Source: Thermocladium sp. UBA166 | GTDB lineage: Archaea > Thermoproteota > Thermoprotei > Thermoproteales > Thermocladiaceae | Reading direction: 5' to 3' | DNA length: 64,000 nt | Assembly: GCA_002508315.1 (NCBI GenBank) | Contig: DAHE01000006.1 | Location: forward strand, 5,803 to 69,802 | Shown: piece by piece, positions 19,326 to 29,642 of the stretch | Layout: every line of letters begins with the position of its first letter | Position numbering within the stretch: the stretch's first letter is position 1 | Notes under the pieces: model-generated | The model's input: the letters and a program-made list of their open reading frames with translations, nothing else | Database searches by the model: none | What the model was told of the DNA's origin: nothing | Made by a program: the position numbers and the translations under genes

Positions 19326-22229
19326 TCACTCAATGAAAATCGACGGGCGGCCTGGGAGAGCGGCCCTGGCCTTACCGCCCAAGTCGCTTCCCGGGTTCAA
19401 TGCATCATGTATTACCACGCTTACTCCCAGCCTCCTCTCCATCACGCGCTTGAAGTACTTGAACGCAGACATCTCCGCCTCCCTATCCACTACATCCCTG
19501 GGCAACTGTCCACTGATCATCCGCCTCACCAAGTCCGGGATCCTCTGTTTGATGCCGCTGAATCTGGGATCCCCGGTCAATTCCCTTATTATTGCACCCA
19601 CGTCTCTCCCCTCGGCGATCTTGGACGATATGGTCCTAACCAAATCGTACAGCTCATTGCTTGGACCAACGTATATATGGATGGAATTGGCCTTTCCCTT
19701 TATTCTGAGGAGCTCCCTCGCATCATCTATTGTCCTGAACACGATGCCCACTGCCCTCTCAACGGCATCGCTGGGCTCCCTGGCAGGCACTATCCACTGC
19801 TCCAGGGACAGCATGGATGAATTCCCCAACCTATGCCACAACTCCTCCGTCAAGTGCGGCATCAAGGGACTTAATAACACCAACCACCTCCTCAAGAACT
19901 CCCTCAAAACTACCTTGGACTCCGGCAACTCATCCTTCAGCTCCATGTATACCTCCACAGCATTCAACATGTTGAAGAACGAATCTAACACGTACTCCCT
20001 TATCCGCATGCCATCTATGAGAGATGGAGCGGCCAATAAGGCCTTATCCACACTGTTGAGCAGCCACTCGCTGGGGAGGGATGGCTTATACTCACTCATG
20101 GGCTCGGCCGGCATTGATATTATCTCGTTGGCCACGCGCCAGAAGGTAATCAATCTGGAGAGCACCACGGCTACTTCCTTGTCCTTCCAATCCAACAAGT
20201 TCTCCAAGTCAGCCTCATACGCAACGTAGAGCCTAACCATGTCGGGCGGGTAATTGCCCACGGCCTCCCTGAGGGGAAGCACGTTGCCCAGGGACCTAGA
20301 CATCTTCTGGCCATTGCGTATCACGAAGTTATTGAGCGTGATGGACCTCGGCCACATCTCCCTGGGAAATATGGCGGCGTGGTGGGCTATGAAGAAGCTG
20401 AGGTGATTCCCAACCAAATCAATCCCGCTGTGCCGTTGATCCACGGGGTACCAGTAGGAGAACTCCTCACGCGCCCTGCGGGCGACCTCCGGCAGGATGA
20501 GGGGCTGGCCCTTGCCGAGGAACACGTAGTCGTAGAACGAGAGCAGCTTATTGAGGGAATCCTCATCGGAGCCATTGCTCCCTATCACCTTGCTGGCCAA
20601 TTCGCCGAGGACCTTGGAGACCTCCCCATCCTTTACATGCCTGGCCACCGTGTAGAAGGCCATGTATATCGTGGAGTCGCTTAATGATTCTATTATCCAT
20701 TCATTATCCCAAGGAAGGCGGGTGCCCAATCCCCTCTTCCTGGCGCAGGGCCTCATGCCTAACCAATTCACGGTGGACTCGAAGTTAACCCTATACGAGC
20801 TTGGGATTATCTTCATGGACTCCAGCGCCTCGCGTATCTTGGGCTTCCACTCGGGGTGACCGTAGTTCAGGAACCATTGATCCCTTATCACCGCAACTAT
20901 AACTCTGTTCCCACCCCTCGTGTAGATCAACCGCGGCTCCGTCTCGTACATAATGTCCCACGCACCCTTCTCCCTCAATAATTGAACCGCCCTCTCCTTG
21001 GCTTCCGACACCTTAATTCCGGGAAACGGAGTGTTATCCCTCATAACGCCCGAGTAATACTCATCCCTGTAAATTGCCTTGGTAGCCTCCTCCAGCTTAC
21101 CCCTATCCCCCTGACTGCGTATCCCCATCCTGCCCACTATATCCGCGGCGGGCCATTCCCCATAACCCTCCACCCTTATTATACCCACGGGAGAGATGGA
21201 TCGCGCGATCCTCCCGAATTCATCATCAACCCCCGCCAGATCCATCAATGCTGCGTAATCGAAGGGAGCATGAGCTGGAACGCTGTATACAACCCCCGTA
21301 CCCGTGTCGTCGTCGACGAAGCTAGCGGGCAGCACGTAGAGGAACGAGCCCGTGGCCGGATTTACGGCTTGAACCCCGAGGAGCTCCCTTCCACTCACCT
21401 CCCTAATTACCTTGACTTCCTTGTCCTGGTAGGACAGTTTCCAAGCCGCCTGCTTCGACACTATCCAAGTCTCCCCATTGACGCGCGCCTCCACGTAAGT
21501 CGCGGCCGGGTTTATCCAGATGTTAGTGGCGCCGAATATGGTCTCCGGCCTGAAAGTGGCCGCGACTAAGTGCTTATCCCCCCAGCGGAACTTGACTAGG
21601 TTGAACTCGAGCATCTCTATATTGATCTCATCGCCTCCCCTTATGTCATGCTCCCCCACGGCCTGCCCCTCGGCCGGCGCGAAGAGCACCGAATGCTTTC
21701 CCTGGGCTATGAAGCCGAGCTCCCTCAACTTGTAGTACTGCCAAATAATGAAGGAGCTATACTCGGGGTCCCCCGTGGTGAATTGGCGGGTGAAGTCAAT
21801 GGATGGTCCCAGCATCTTCAAGTCCTCCTCGTAGTGGCCGGCGAAGAACTTGGCTATGTTCCAGGGATCCTTGAATGACTCTATTATCCTGCTTGCCTCC
21901 TCCTTGTCCTTGACGTAAATGCCGACGTACCACTCATAGAGGGACCTTATCTCCGCGTCTCCCTTGCTTATGCGATCCGCCACGGATTGAATTGGAGTGC
22001 CCGTTATGTGCCACGCTATGGGAAATAACACGTTGTAACCCTGCATTCTCTTGAGCCTGGCCACTATGTCGCTTATGGTAAAGGTTCTTCCATGCCCTAT
22101 ATGGGGTGGGCCCTGGACGTAGGGGTACGGAACCGTTATGAAGAACTTAGGCCTACTGTTGTCGACCCTCCCCTCGAAGATCCCCCGGAAGTACCATTCC
22201 TCCTGCCATCGCCTGGATATCTCCAACAT
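19326..22229 (-). CDS. leuS: Leucyl-tRNA synthetase (archaeal type)
   Basis: 967 residues, class I synthetase. The HIGH motif appears as HIGHGR (about 43-48) after VPYPYVQGPP, the KMSKS motif as KMSRS (GQKMSRSLGN), and the large CP1 editing domain lies between them (AWHITGTPIQ to the RPETIFGATN threonine-rich region). The C-terminal anticodon-binding domain is present and ends in GRPSIFIE. It charges tRNA-Leu and edits mischarged amino acids. It diverges from proS; both promoters share an identical 15-bp element. Confidence 0.97.
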   Translation of the reverse strand: MLEISRRWQEEWYFRGIFEGRVDNSRPKFFITVPYPYVQGPPHIGHGRTFTISDIVARLKRMQGYNVLFPIAWHITGTPIQSVADRISKGDAEIRSLYEWYVGIYVKDKEEASRIIESFKDPWNIAKFFAGHYEEDLKMLGPSIDFTRQFTTGDPEYSSFIIWQYYKLRELGFIAQGKHSVLFAPAEGQAVGEHDIRGGDEINIEMLEFNLVKFRWGDKHLVAATFRPETIFGATNIWINPAATYVEARVNGETWIVSKQAAWKLSYQDKEVKVIREVSGRELLGVQAVNPATGSFLYVLPASFVDDDTGTGVVYSVPAHAPFDYAALMDLAGVDDEFGRIARSISPVGIIRVEGYGEWPAADIVGRMGIRSQGDRGKLEEATKAIYRDEYYSGVMRDNTPFPGIKVSEAKERAVQLLREKGAWDIMYETEPRLIYTRGGNRVIVAVIRDQWFLNYGHPEWKPKIREALESMKIIPSSYRVNFESTVNWLGMRPCARKRGLGTRLPWDNEWIIESLSDSTIYMAFYTVARHVKDGEVSKVLGELASKVIGSNGSDEDSLNKLLSFYDYVFLGKGQPLILPEVARRAREEFSYWYPVDQRHSGIDLVGNHLSFFIAHHAAIFPREMWPRSITLNNFVIRNGQKMSRSLGNVLPLREAVGNYPPDMVRLYVAYEADLENLLDWKDKEVAVVLSRLITFWRVANEIISMPAEPMSEYKPSLPSEWLLNSVDKALLAAPSLIDGMRIREYVLDSFFNMLNAVEVYMELKDELPESKVVLREFLRRWLVLLSPLMPHLTEELWHRLGNSSMLSLEQWIVPAREPSDAVERAVGIVFRTIDDARELLRIKGKANSIHIYVGPSNELYDLVRTISSKIAEGRDVGAIIRELTGDPRFSGIKQRIPDLVRRMISGQLPRDVVDREAEMSAFKYFKRVMERRLGVSVVIHDALNPGSDLGGKARAALPGRPSIFIE

Positions 22230-22282
22230 CTCCCTTACCGTGTCGTTATAGAAAGCTCATCGCTTTTGCATCCATTCCAAGG

Positions 22283-22404
22283 TTTTTAACATTAACGGGG
22301 ATTGAGGGTGAGAAAGACCCCCGCGAGGGCGGTGTAGTTCACCATTTCCGTGAATGGGTGAGCAACAACATAATCCAGATTCTCCCCAGCGTTAATGTTA
22401 AAAA
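22283..22404. promoter_or_regulatory. Mirrored promoter elements of leuS and proS
   Basis: TTTTTAACATTAACG at 22283-22297 and its exact reverse complement CGTTAATGTTAAAAA at 22390-22404 form a 15-bp perfect inverted repeat 92 bp apart. Each copy contains the TATA-like TTAAAAA of one gene in the correct orientation: the left copy for leuS, the right copy about 22 bp before the GTG start of proS. Two divergent synthetase genes therefore carry the same BRE/TATA block. Confidence 0.55.
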
Positions 22405-22422
22405 GCAGCATCGATTCGAGGA

Positions 22423-23904
22423 GTGGGGATTCCTATTGCCGAGCTCGGTAAGGCACGTATAGTAAGGGGGAGACGCGAGAGAAAGCGCGAGAAGGTTAAG
22501 GACTTCATAAATTGGTTCAACAAGGTAATAATGGACGCCGAGTTATACGAATATAGATACCCGGTGAAGGGGGCCTATATATGGAGGCCCTACGGCCTGC
22601 GGGTGAGGCGAATGGTTGAGGAGGAGATACGGCGACTCCACGATGAGAGCGGGCACGGGGAGGTATTGTTCCCCGTCTTCATACCACTGGAGTACTTCAG
22701 CAAGGAGAGCGAGCACATAAGGGGCTTCGAGGAGGAGGTCTTCTGGGTATCCAAGGGAAGGACGGACGCGGAGAGACTCATCTTGAGACCCACCAGCGAG
22801 ACCGCCATGATGCCCATGTTCAAACTATGGATAAAGGATCACACGGACCTACCCCTCAAGGTCTACCAAATAGCCAGCGTGTTCAGGGCTGAGACAAAAT
22901 CCACTCACCCAATGATAAGGCTGCGGGAGATCTCCATGTTCAAGGAGGCCCACACGGCGCACGCGGATAGGGAGGACGCGGAGAGGACGGTGAGGGAGGC
23001 CATCGAGATATATAAGAAAATATATGATTACCTCAGCATACCTTACTTGATATCGAGGAGGCCCGAGTGGGACAAGTTCGCCGGGGCCGTCTACACCATC
23101 GCGTTCGACACATTGATGCCGGATGGAAAGACCATTCAAATAGGCACTGTGCACTACCTGGGAACAAATTTCTCGAAGGTGTTCGACGTAACGTACCTAG
23201 ACAAGGACGGGTCCGCCAAGCACGTTCACACCACAAGCTACGGCATTTCGGAGAGGGTGATAGCCAGCATGCTGGCCATACACGGCGATGACTCCGGACT
23301 ATTGCTCCCACCCAACATAGCCCCAATACAAGTAGTGGTGGTCCCAATACCCCATGAGGGGCACGACGTGAAGGGAGCAGCTGCGAAGGCGGCGGAGGAG
23401 CTAAAGGAGTCGGGAGTACGGGCCATTGCTGACCTAAGGGATGATAAGACTCCCGGCTGGAAGTTCAATGACTGGGAAATGCGGGGAGTGCCCATAAGGG
23501 CGGAGATAGGGCCCAAGGACTTGGACAGGGGGGTCGTCACGTTCGTCCGAAGGGACACGGGCGAGAAGTACGAGGTGCCCAGTGAGGGGATGGTTGACTT
23601 CGCCAAGGAGCTTATAGTGAGTATTGGCGATAACATGAGAAGCGAGGCGTGGAGCAACATGAGGAAGTCAATATACGTAGTGGATGATATTAAGGAGGCC
23701 TTGAATAAATTGAACTCGGGCGTCGTGGTAGTTCCATGGAGCGGTGATGAGCAGTGCGGATTGAAGATGCAAGAATCGCTGGATGCCAATGTTCTGGGCG
23801 TGCCCGTGGACTCCGATCCAAGCGAGCAGATAGGGGGACATAGGGACCTAGCGTGCCCGGACAAGGAGGCTAATTACTGGGTTAGGGTTTCCAGAAGATA
23901 TTGA
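22423..23904 (+). CDS. proS: Prolyl-tRNA synthetase (archaeal/eukaryotic type)
   Basis: 493 residues, class II synthetase without the bacterial INS editing domain. Motif 2 ([28 protein letters not shown]) and the Pro-specific motif ([12 protein letters not shown]) are intact; the C-terminal Zn-like extension ends in YWVRVSRRY. The GTG at 22423 is preferred because the TATA-like box ends about 20 bp upstream, implying a leaderless or nearly leaderless mRNA. It is convergent with the SCP2-like gene, 2 bp apart. Confidence 0.96.
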   Translation: MGIPIAELGKARIVRGRRERKREKVKDFINWFNKVIMDAELYEYRYPVKGAYIWRPYGLRVRRMVEEEIRRLHDESGHGEVLFPVFIPLEYFSKESEHIRGFEEEVFWVSKGRTDAERLILRPTSETAMMPMFKLWIKDHTDLPLKVYQIASVFRAETKSTHPMIRLREISMFKEAHTAHADREDAERTVREAIEIYKKIYDYLSIPYLISRRPEWDKFAGAVYTIAFDTLMPDGKTIQIGTVHYLGTNFSKVFDVTYLDKDGSAKHVHTTSYGISERVIASMLAIHGDDSGLLLPPNIAPIQVVVVPIPHEGHDVKGAAAKAAEELKESGVRAIADLRDDKTPGWKFNDWEMRGVPIRAEIGPKDLDRGVVTFVRRDTGEKYEVPSEGMVDFAKELIVSIGDNMRSEAWSNMRKSIYVVDDIKEALNKLNSGVVVVPWSGDEQCGLKMQESLDANVLGVPVDSDPSEQIGGHRDLACPDKEANYWVRVSRRY

Positions 23905-23906
23905 AT

Positions 23907-24236
23907 TTACTTCATTAAATTTATTAAATCCATGGCCTCCATGGGATTTCCCTTCGTTATCATTAATTGCCCCTTGAAGAACGCGCTTATGGGGTCCAGC
24001 TCCCCCTTTATCAGCTTGACCAAGTTATCCCTGCTTATGCTGATGCTCAGGTTGGGAGATGAGTGTACTCCCTTGACCACCGAGGCCGTTCCCCCCTTTA
24101 TCTGCACGTAGAACGCCTCTAGGTTGTTGCCTTGAAATTGAAAAACCTTGTCCATGTTCTTCATCTTATCGGCTATCTTCTCCCTATTCGCGTCTATTAG
24201 GTTTGAGAGCAGCTGTATTGGATCTTCACTTGACAT
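23907..24236 (-). CDS. SCP2-like lipid-binding domain protein
   Basis: 109 residues from the ATG at 24236, which lies 27 bp after a TTTATAAA box; an in-frame ATG at 24278 would start before the promoter. The sequence fits a stand-alone SCP2 sterol-carrier-like domain: VFQFQGNNLEAFYVQIKGGTASVVKG, then DNLVKLIKGELDPISAFFKGQLMITKGN, ending in a helix. Such domains bind fatty acyl chains or acyl-CoA. Its neighbour is an acyl-CoA dehydrogenase, so a lipid-metabolic role is plausible. Confidence 0.8.
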   Translation of the reverse strand: MSSEDPIQLLSNLIDANREKIADKMKNMDKVFQFQGNNLEAFYVQIKGGTASVVKGVHSSPNLSISISRDNLVKLIKGELDPISAFFKGQLMITKGNPMEAMDLINLMK

Positions 24237-24317
24237 ACTACAATGAATTATCACGCCTTTATAAAAGTTGCTGGTCAAAATGAGGGATTAGGGAACAATT
24301 CCCCCTCCCACTCCTCC

Positions 24318-25547
24318 TCATGCCTCGCCGGAGGACTCCCCGCCCAGCACTCCCTTATTGCGGAGGATCCTCACCAATTGCCTGTACGCGACCAAGCGCT
24401 GTATGTTGTTGGCGCCCTCGTATATCTGGGTTATCTTGGCGTCTCTGGCCAACTTCTCCAAGCCAACCTCCGTCGTGATGCCGACCCCACCGTGCAGATT
24501 TATTGCCTCCGAGATTATCTTCTCGGCGGCCTCGGTGGCATAGAACTTGGCCAGAGAAGCTGCGAATGTGAACTCCGGCCTGTTCTGATCCGCCAGGTAG
24601 GCTGCCAAGTATGTGAGGTACCTGGCACTCATCAACTCACTGAGCATGTTGACCAAGGAAAACTCCACCGCCTCAAACGAGGCCAGTGGAGCCTCGAAGG
24701 CCTTTCTCTGATGCACGTACGTGAAGGCCGTCTCGAATGCTGCCTGGGCCATGCCAAGGCCTTGAGCGGCTACGCCTATCCTGGTCCTATCGAAGGTTTC
24801 CATGGCTATCAGGAATCCCATGCCCTCCATCCCAACCCTATTCTCGTCGGGCACCTCCACATTATCCAGCACGACCTCCCAAGTGTGGCTGCCCCTCAGC
24901 CCCATCTTGTGAACCTTCATTCCCAGGCTAAGGCCTGGGGTTCCCTTCTCTACTATGAAGGCGGTCAATCCCATCCACCTCCTCCTCTTGTCCGGTGGAG
25001 GGCTGGTCCTGGCAAACACTATTAGGTAGTCCGCCAGGTCCGCGTTGCTTATGAACATCTTCCTGCCATTTATGACCCACCTATCTCCCTTTTTCTCCGC
25101 CTTCGTCTGGAACCCCGCCACATCGCTTCCACAGCATGGTTCCGTGGCGGCAAATGCCCCGAACTTCTCTCCCTTAGCTAGGGGCGGCAAGTACTTCTTC
25201 TTCTGTTCCTCATTGCCATATATCAACAATGGTATTGAGAACAAGTCGTTAGTTCCCATCACAACAGTAACTGCGGGCGACACCCTGGCTATCTCCTCGC
25301 TTAATATCACGGTCATAATAGTGTCGCCGCCTTGCCCCCCGTACTCCTCCGATAAATGCAGCCCGAAGAAGCCCTGCTGCGCCATCTTTTCCAGTAGGGG
25401 CCTTGGCACTTCATCCGTCTCATCTATTTGCTGCGACACGGGGCTTATCTCCTTCTCCACGAATTCGCGGACGGCTTTCCTGAACATCTCGTGCTCTGCC
25501 TTGAACATTAATTGATAGTCTCCCAGACCGTCGAAGGGAAATACCAT
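24318..25547 (-). CDS. Acyl-CoA dehydrogenase
   Basis: 409 residues, full-length ACAD fold. Motifs include AFAATEPCCGSDVAG and WVINGRKMFISNA (FAD and substrate side), and GGVGITTEVGLEKLARDAKITQIYEGANNIQ near the C-terminus. In this last segment the Glu of IYEG is the usual catalytic base of short-chain enzymes. It oxidises an acyl-CoA to the 2-enoyl-CoA with FAD. The gene diverges from an acyl-CoA synthetase and follows the SCP2-like gene, forming a small fatty- or branched-acid cluster. The exact substrate is not readable. Confidence 0.94.
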   Translation of the reverse strand: MVFPFDGLGDYQLMFKAEHEMFRKAVREFVEKEISPVSQQIDETDEVPRPLLEKMAQQGFFGLHLSEEYGGQGGDTIMTVILSEEIARVSPAVTVVMGTNDLFSIPLLIYGNEEQKKKYLPPLAKGEKFGAFAATEPCCGSDVAGFQTKAEKKGDRWVINGRKMFISNADLADYLIVFARTSPPPDKRRRWMGLTAFIVEKGTPGLSLGMKVHKMGLRGSHTWEVVLDNVEVPDENRVGMEGMGFLIAMETFDRTRIGVAAQGLGMAQAAFETAFTYVHQRKAFEAPLASFEAVEFSLVNMLSELMSARYLTYLAAYLADQNRPEFTFAASLAKFYATEAAEKIISEAINLHGGVGITTEVGLEKLARDAKITQIYEGANNIQRLVAYRQLVRILRNKGVLGGESSGEA

Positions 25548-25644
25548 ATTTATCGAACACTTGGGGTTAATTTGAGTTAAAAAATATTACCTATATGTAG
25601 TGTAGAGCAGTAACATTTATTAACGTGCTATTTCTACTAGGTAC

Positions 25645-27303
25645 ATGAGTTACTATGACTATCAACTAACAATAGACAAAATATTAAATTATGTCATGTC
25701 ATCGTATCCCAATAGAGAGATAGTTTATTGGCCGTATAATGGAAGGCGCATCATATTGACAAATACAGAATTCAATCATAGGGTTCGACAAGTAGCTTCA
25801 TTGCTATTGGAACTGGGAGCGAGGCGGGGAGAGGCGGGTAGGCCGGGCACCAGGGTGGCTGTCCTGGACTGGAACTCGCTCAGATATGGGGAATTGTACT
25901 ACGCGGTGCCATCCATTGGAGCCACGCTTTTTACAGTTAACGTACGCCTAGCCCCACAAGAGATAATATACACAATGAACGTCGCCAAGCCCGAGCTGCT
26001 GTTCATCAACATCGATGATTTCTCCCCCCTCCTAAAGCCCATAGTAAGCAACGTGAACTCCATAAAATACGTGATATACATGAGCGATGAAAACAAGGTA
26101 CCTAGCGATCACATGGACGTCAAGTTGCTCAATTACTACGACGAAACCGCCAAACAGGGAGAGGCATCGTTCCCGGAGCTCGATGAGAGAACCCCGGCCA
26201 CAATGCTGTTCACGTCCGGAACCACGGGATTACCCAAGGGGGGAATACACACTCATAGGGGCCTCGTGCTCCACTCGCTGGCTACGATAGGAGCCGTGGT
26301 TCAACCACCCATAGAGCTCAAGAACTTGGATACGGCGATGCCCCTCGTCCCCATGTACCACGTCCATGCGTGGGGAATGCCCTACTCCCTACCCTTGGCA
26401 GGGGTAAAAGTAGTGTATCCCGGCAAATTCGAGTGGGGCCACATGCTTAGATTGATCGCGGAGGAGAAGGTAACCTTCACGGCTGGAGTCCCAACCATAC
26501 TATACGCGCTCCTCTCACACCCCGACTCCCCCAAGTACGACCTGCGCGGCGTCAAGATGATAATAGGAGGCGCGGCCCTGCCCAAGGGGTTGTTGGACGC
26601 AGCCGTCGCCAGGGGAATGACTGTGATCAGCGGGTACGGGCTGACCGAGACCGCGCCCATACTCACCATATCGCACCTAAGGCCGGAGCATGCCTCCCTG
26701 GATGGGGAGGGCAGGAAGGAGGTTGAGCTGCGAACAGGGCTCCCGGTGCCGCTGGTTGACCTGCGGGTAGTGGATCAGTACGACAATGACGTCCCCCCGG
26801 ATGGCAAGACAATAGGCGAGATAGCCGTTAGATCGCCCTGGATATTCAGGGAGTACATGGGGGACGAGGAGAAGACGAGGAATGCTTGGCGGAACGGGTG
26901 GTTCCACACGGGGGATGCCGCTGTGAGGCTCCCCGACGGCTATGTCAAGATAGTGGATAGAATGAAGGATGTAGTCAAGTCCGGGGGAGAGTGGATAAGC
27001 AGTCTGAGGCTGGAGGACATAATATCCACTCACCCAAGCGTTGCAGCGGTGGCCGTGATAGGCGTGCCCCACGATAAGTGGGGCGAGAGACCGGTGGCCC
27101 TGGTAACCCCCAAGAAGGGGCAACAGGTAAAGGAAGAGGACATAATACGCCACCTGGAGAGGTACGTGAGCGAGGGCGCGATACCCAAGTGGTGGCTCCC
27201 AGACAAGGTAATAATAGTGGATGAACTCCCCCTCACCAGTACCGGTAAGGTAGATAAGAAATCATTGAGGGATAGGTACGGCAATGTGTTGAAGCAGAAG
27301 TAA
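25645..27303 (+). CDS. AMP-dependent acyl-CoA synthetase
   Basis: 552 residues, ANL superfamily. The P-loop motif is LFTSGTTGLPKGG (about 190-202), A5 is SGYGLTETAP, A7 WFHTGDAA, A8 region RMKDVVKSGGEWIS, and the catalytic Lys is in LPLTSTGKVDKKSL near the C-terminus. It activates a carboxylic acid with ATP and loads it on CoA; the similarity is to medium/long-chain or branched acyl ligases. A TTTATTAA box 27 bp upstream marks the ATG as a leaderless start. It is divergently paired with an acyl-CoA dehydrogenase. Confidence 0.94.
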   Translation: MSYYDYQLTIDKILNYVMSSYPNREIVYWPYNGRRIILTNTEFNHRVRQVASLLLELGARRGEAGRPGTRVAVLDWNSLRYGELYYAVPSIGATLFTVNVRLAPQEIIYTMNVAKPELLFINIDDFSPLLKPIVSNVNSIKYVIYMSDENKVPSDHMDVKLLNYYDETAKQGEASFPELDERTPATMLFTSGTTGLPKGGIHTHRGLVLHSLATIGAVVQPPIELKNLDTAMPLVPMYHVHAWGMPYSLPLAGVKVVYPGKFEWGHMLRLIAEEKVTFTAGVPTILYALLSHPDSPKYDLRGVKMIIGGAALPKGLLDAAVARGMTVISGYGLTETAPILTISHLRPEHASLDGEGRKEVELRTGLPVPLVDLRVVDQYDNDVPPDGKTIGEIAVRSPWIFREYMGDEEKTRNAWRNGWFHTGDAAVRLPDGYVKIVDRMKDVVKSGGEWISSLRLEDIISTHPSVAAVAVIGVPHDKWGERPVALVTPKKGQQVKEEDIIRHLERYVSEGAIPKWWLPDKVIIVDELPLTSTGKVDKKSLRDRYGNVLKQK

Positions 27304-27339
27304 GGCAATCCCCCTTCCCCATGCCCGGGAGGAACCCAA

Positions 27340-28020
27340 TCATCTTTTCCCCAGCAACGGAAGCGCCAGCTCCGCTATCTTATCCCTCCAATTTCGGGCC
27401 TTCACTATCGCGCTGGCAACTAGAACGCCCTGCGTCCCCAGGTATAGGGCGGCGGACACGTCATCCCCGCTCTCTATGCCGGCTCCTGTTATCACGTGGA
27501 CGCCCTTGTTTATCCTTGAAACAAGCTCCACGGTCCTAGATATTACCTCTGGCCTCTCCTTGCTGACGGCCTTGCCAGTCCCTATCAGCTCAGGGGGCTC
27601 CACGGCAATGGCTGTGGGAGAAAGCGCCGCCGCTGCAGCGCTCGCCTCAGGATCCGGGGTGCACACCAATTGCTCAAGCCCTAAATCCCTGGCGCGACCT
27701 ATCATCCAGGACAAGTCATTCAACAGCAGCCGATGCTCGCTGTGGTTTAGGATAACCCCGCGGGCCCCTGCTTCCTTTACCATCTCGAGCGGCGTGAAGC
27801 CCGTGAAAGCCCCGGGCCGCACTGGATCAGCGGATTGAGCGAAGACCTCTATCTCCACCGTCTCTACCACGGGCTTGAGGAGCGGAAGCGGAGGGGCAAC
27901 GGCGATGGAGGCCCCGGTCTCCCTGGACACCGCGTCCGCCGCCTTGGCCAGCTGAATAGCCCCCTCCCCCACCACTTCTTGGTACGCCTTCATGTTTATG
28001 ACCAGGATGGGCAACTTCAT
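27340..28020 (-). CDS. tpiA: Triosephosphate isomerase (short archaeal type)
   Basis: 226 residues, the shortened TIM barrel typical of archaea. Catalytic residues are readable: K11 in INMKAY, H93 in LNHSEHR and E141 in AVEPPELIGTGK. It interconverts dihydroxyacetone phosphate and glyceraldehyde 3-phosphate. The next gene upstream on the same strand encodes FBP aldolase/phosphatase, which uses those triose phosphates, so the two form a gluconeogenic pair although each has its own TATA-like box. Confidence 0.97.
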   Translation of the reverse strand: MKLPILVINMKAYQEVVGEGAIQLAKAADAVSRETGASIAVAPPLPLLKPVVETVEIEVFAQSADPVRPGAFTGFTPLEMVKEAGARGVILNHSEHRLLLNDLSWMIGRARDLGLEQLVCTPDPEASAAAAALSPTAIAVEPPELIGTGKAVSKERPEVISRTVELVSRINKGVHVITGAGIESGDDVSAALYLGTQGVLVASAIVKARNWRDKIAELALPLLGKR

Positions 28021-28088
28021 GAGGCGGTCAAACAGGTCCAGGAATATAAATGTAGAGGGTCCAAGGGGGAGGCGGCGTATTTATGGCA

Positions 28089-29276
28089 CTAACCCGTGGA
28101 CCCCGTCTTCACCATCAACGCCTTGAGCGCACCTTCCCTGTCCTTCTCATAATCGTCGAGCGGCATAGAGCTGACCTCCTTCAACACTTGGGATAGGGTA
28201 GTATACTCCATCTCGTCGGGCGGCAGCCTATGCGGCATTATTGGACCCATTCTGCGAATGTAATCCGTTATAGCGGCGGCCGTCTGCCTGGAGTAATCGA
28301 ACGCTGGATCATCGAATAGGTCTACAGGCCCCTCCAAGTAACCGTCGTGCAGCTGGAAGCCGAGGGCGCCGACCTTTGGGGGACCGTCGAACCTAGTCAT
28401 CTTGGGTCCCAGCGCGATTTTCTTGTCGGGCATGAATTGCACGAACTTGGACGGCGTTAACGGGCCGACGTGGCTCCCCCTCATCCACCCCTCCACCAAG
28501 TGGGGGTAGGAGAATGCCTCCAGTACCTCCCCCACGGCCGGCAACCCGTGCTGTGCCCTTATTATGGCAACCGGGTCATCCTTTCCGACGTACTTGCCGG
28601 CTATTAGGTTAAGCCTCTCCACGCTGGCCACCGCTCCCTGCACTAAATCCCGCTTCCTGTAAACCCTCCTCACTATGTACCTGCCCGGGGTTCCAATAAG
28701 TCCCAGCAGCTTATAGATGTCCTCCGGTGCCTTGAGAAGGTAAACCCTGGCATCTACCACGTCTATCACCTCGAACACGAAGCCCTCCGCCATTGCTGGA
28801 TCTATGACGAGCCCGGCCGTGTTGAAGGGGTCAGCGAACATCTTGTAGAACGGTAGGTTGAACGCCCCAGGCTCCGTCTTATCTGCGGCCACCACTATCA
28901 CGGGCTCGCTTCCCCGCTCCTCGAACTCTATCTCGGCGATCTGCGGCCCCATCCCCCTTATGTTGCCGGAGAACGAGTCCTTAAGCAAGTCCTGGCCGGC
29001 GCCGTATAGCTTGACCTTCTTGGCTATCGACTCCGTCGCGTCCCTGAAGATATTCCACGCAGCTTCATGTATTGCGGGGGCGTTTAACCCCTTGTCATGC
29101 GTCATCAATAGGCTCATGTCATCCCCCACATTAAACACGAAATAATCTATTATAGATCCTCTCCTAGCCTCTCCAGCCAATCTATCCGAGGCATACTCAA
29201 GCACCTTGGGGTGAACCCAAGCATGGCCGGGAAGACCGCCTATGTCTGCCTTTATTATAGATATGGATATCCTCAT
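28089..29276 (-). CDS. fbp: Bifunctional fructose-1,6-bisphosphate aldolase/phosphatase
   Basis: 395 residues, the archaeal class V FBPase/aldolase that condenses triose phosphates and then dephosphorylates FBP to fructose 6-phosphate in one active site. Typical stretches are SIIKADIGGLPGH at the N-terminus, NVGDDMSLLMTH, GYLEGPVDLFDDPAFDY and a Tyr-rich region near 345. The enzyme drives gluconeogenesis in one direction. TATA-like TTTATTAAAC lies 25 bp before the ATG. It is followed by tpiA with 68 bp between them. Confidence 0.97.
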   Translation of the reverse strand: MRISISIIKADIGGLPGHAWVHPKVLEYASDRLAGEARRGSIIDYFVFNVGDDMSLLMTHDKGLNAPAIHEAAWNIFRDATESIAKKVKLYGAGQDLLKDSFSGNIRGMGPQIAEIEFEERGSEPVIVVAADKTEPGAFNLPFYKMFADPFNTAGLVIDPAMAEGFVFEVIDVVDARVYLLKAPEDIYKLLGLIGTPGRYIVRRVYRKRDLVQGAVASVERLNLIAGKYVGKDDPVAIIRAQHGLPAVGEVLEAFSYPHLVEGWMRGSHVGPLTPSKFVQFMPDKKIALGPKMTRFDGPPKVGALGFQLHDGYLEGPVDLFDDPAFDYSRQTAAAITDYIRRMGPIMPHRLPPDEMEYTTLSQVLKEVSSMPLDDYEKDREGALKALMVKTGSTG

Positions 29277-29400
29277 GGGGTGTAATAAACTTACGGTTTA
29301 ATAAATATTAGTCCCAAGTATAACCAGTATAATCGTGGCCGAAGGGCGGGGACGGGGTCAGAAGGTAAAAAATAAAAAGTCCACAACGAGGGAGCGGCGA

Positions 29401-29476
29401 GGGCCCGTAGCTCAGCAAGGTTCAGAGCGGCAGGCTCCAGACCTGTTGGTCGGGGGTTCAAGTCCCTCCGGGCCCA
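29401..29476 (+). tRNA. tRNA-Trp (CCA anticodon), no intron, CCA encoded
   Basis: A full cloverleaf: acceptor GGGCCCG/CGGGCCC, D arm GCTC..GAGC, anticodon stem GCAGG/CCTGT with loop CTCCAGA (anticodon CCA), and T arm GGGGG TTCAAGT CCCTC with one G-T pair. Discriminator A is at 29476 and the 3' CCA follows at 29477-29479. The intron with guide RNA that is common in archaeal tRNA-Trp is absent. Confidence 0.95.
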
Positions 29477-29642
29477 CCAAGCGATGAATTCCCCATTCTA
29501 TCTACATGCGGTTAAACTGCGATTATGGGCTTGACGGGCAAGCTACAAGCCTTGCCCCTCAGGACGGGGAGGGGGGCCAGCACCAGCTCCATCGCTGAGG
29601 CACTGAAAACTATTTAACTCCGTGACTCGCTTAAACCGAGTA

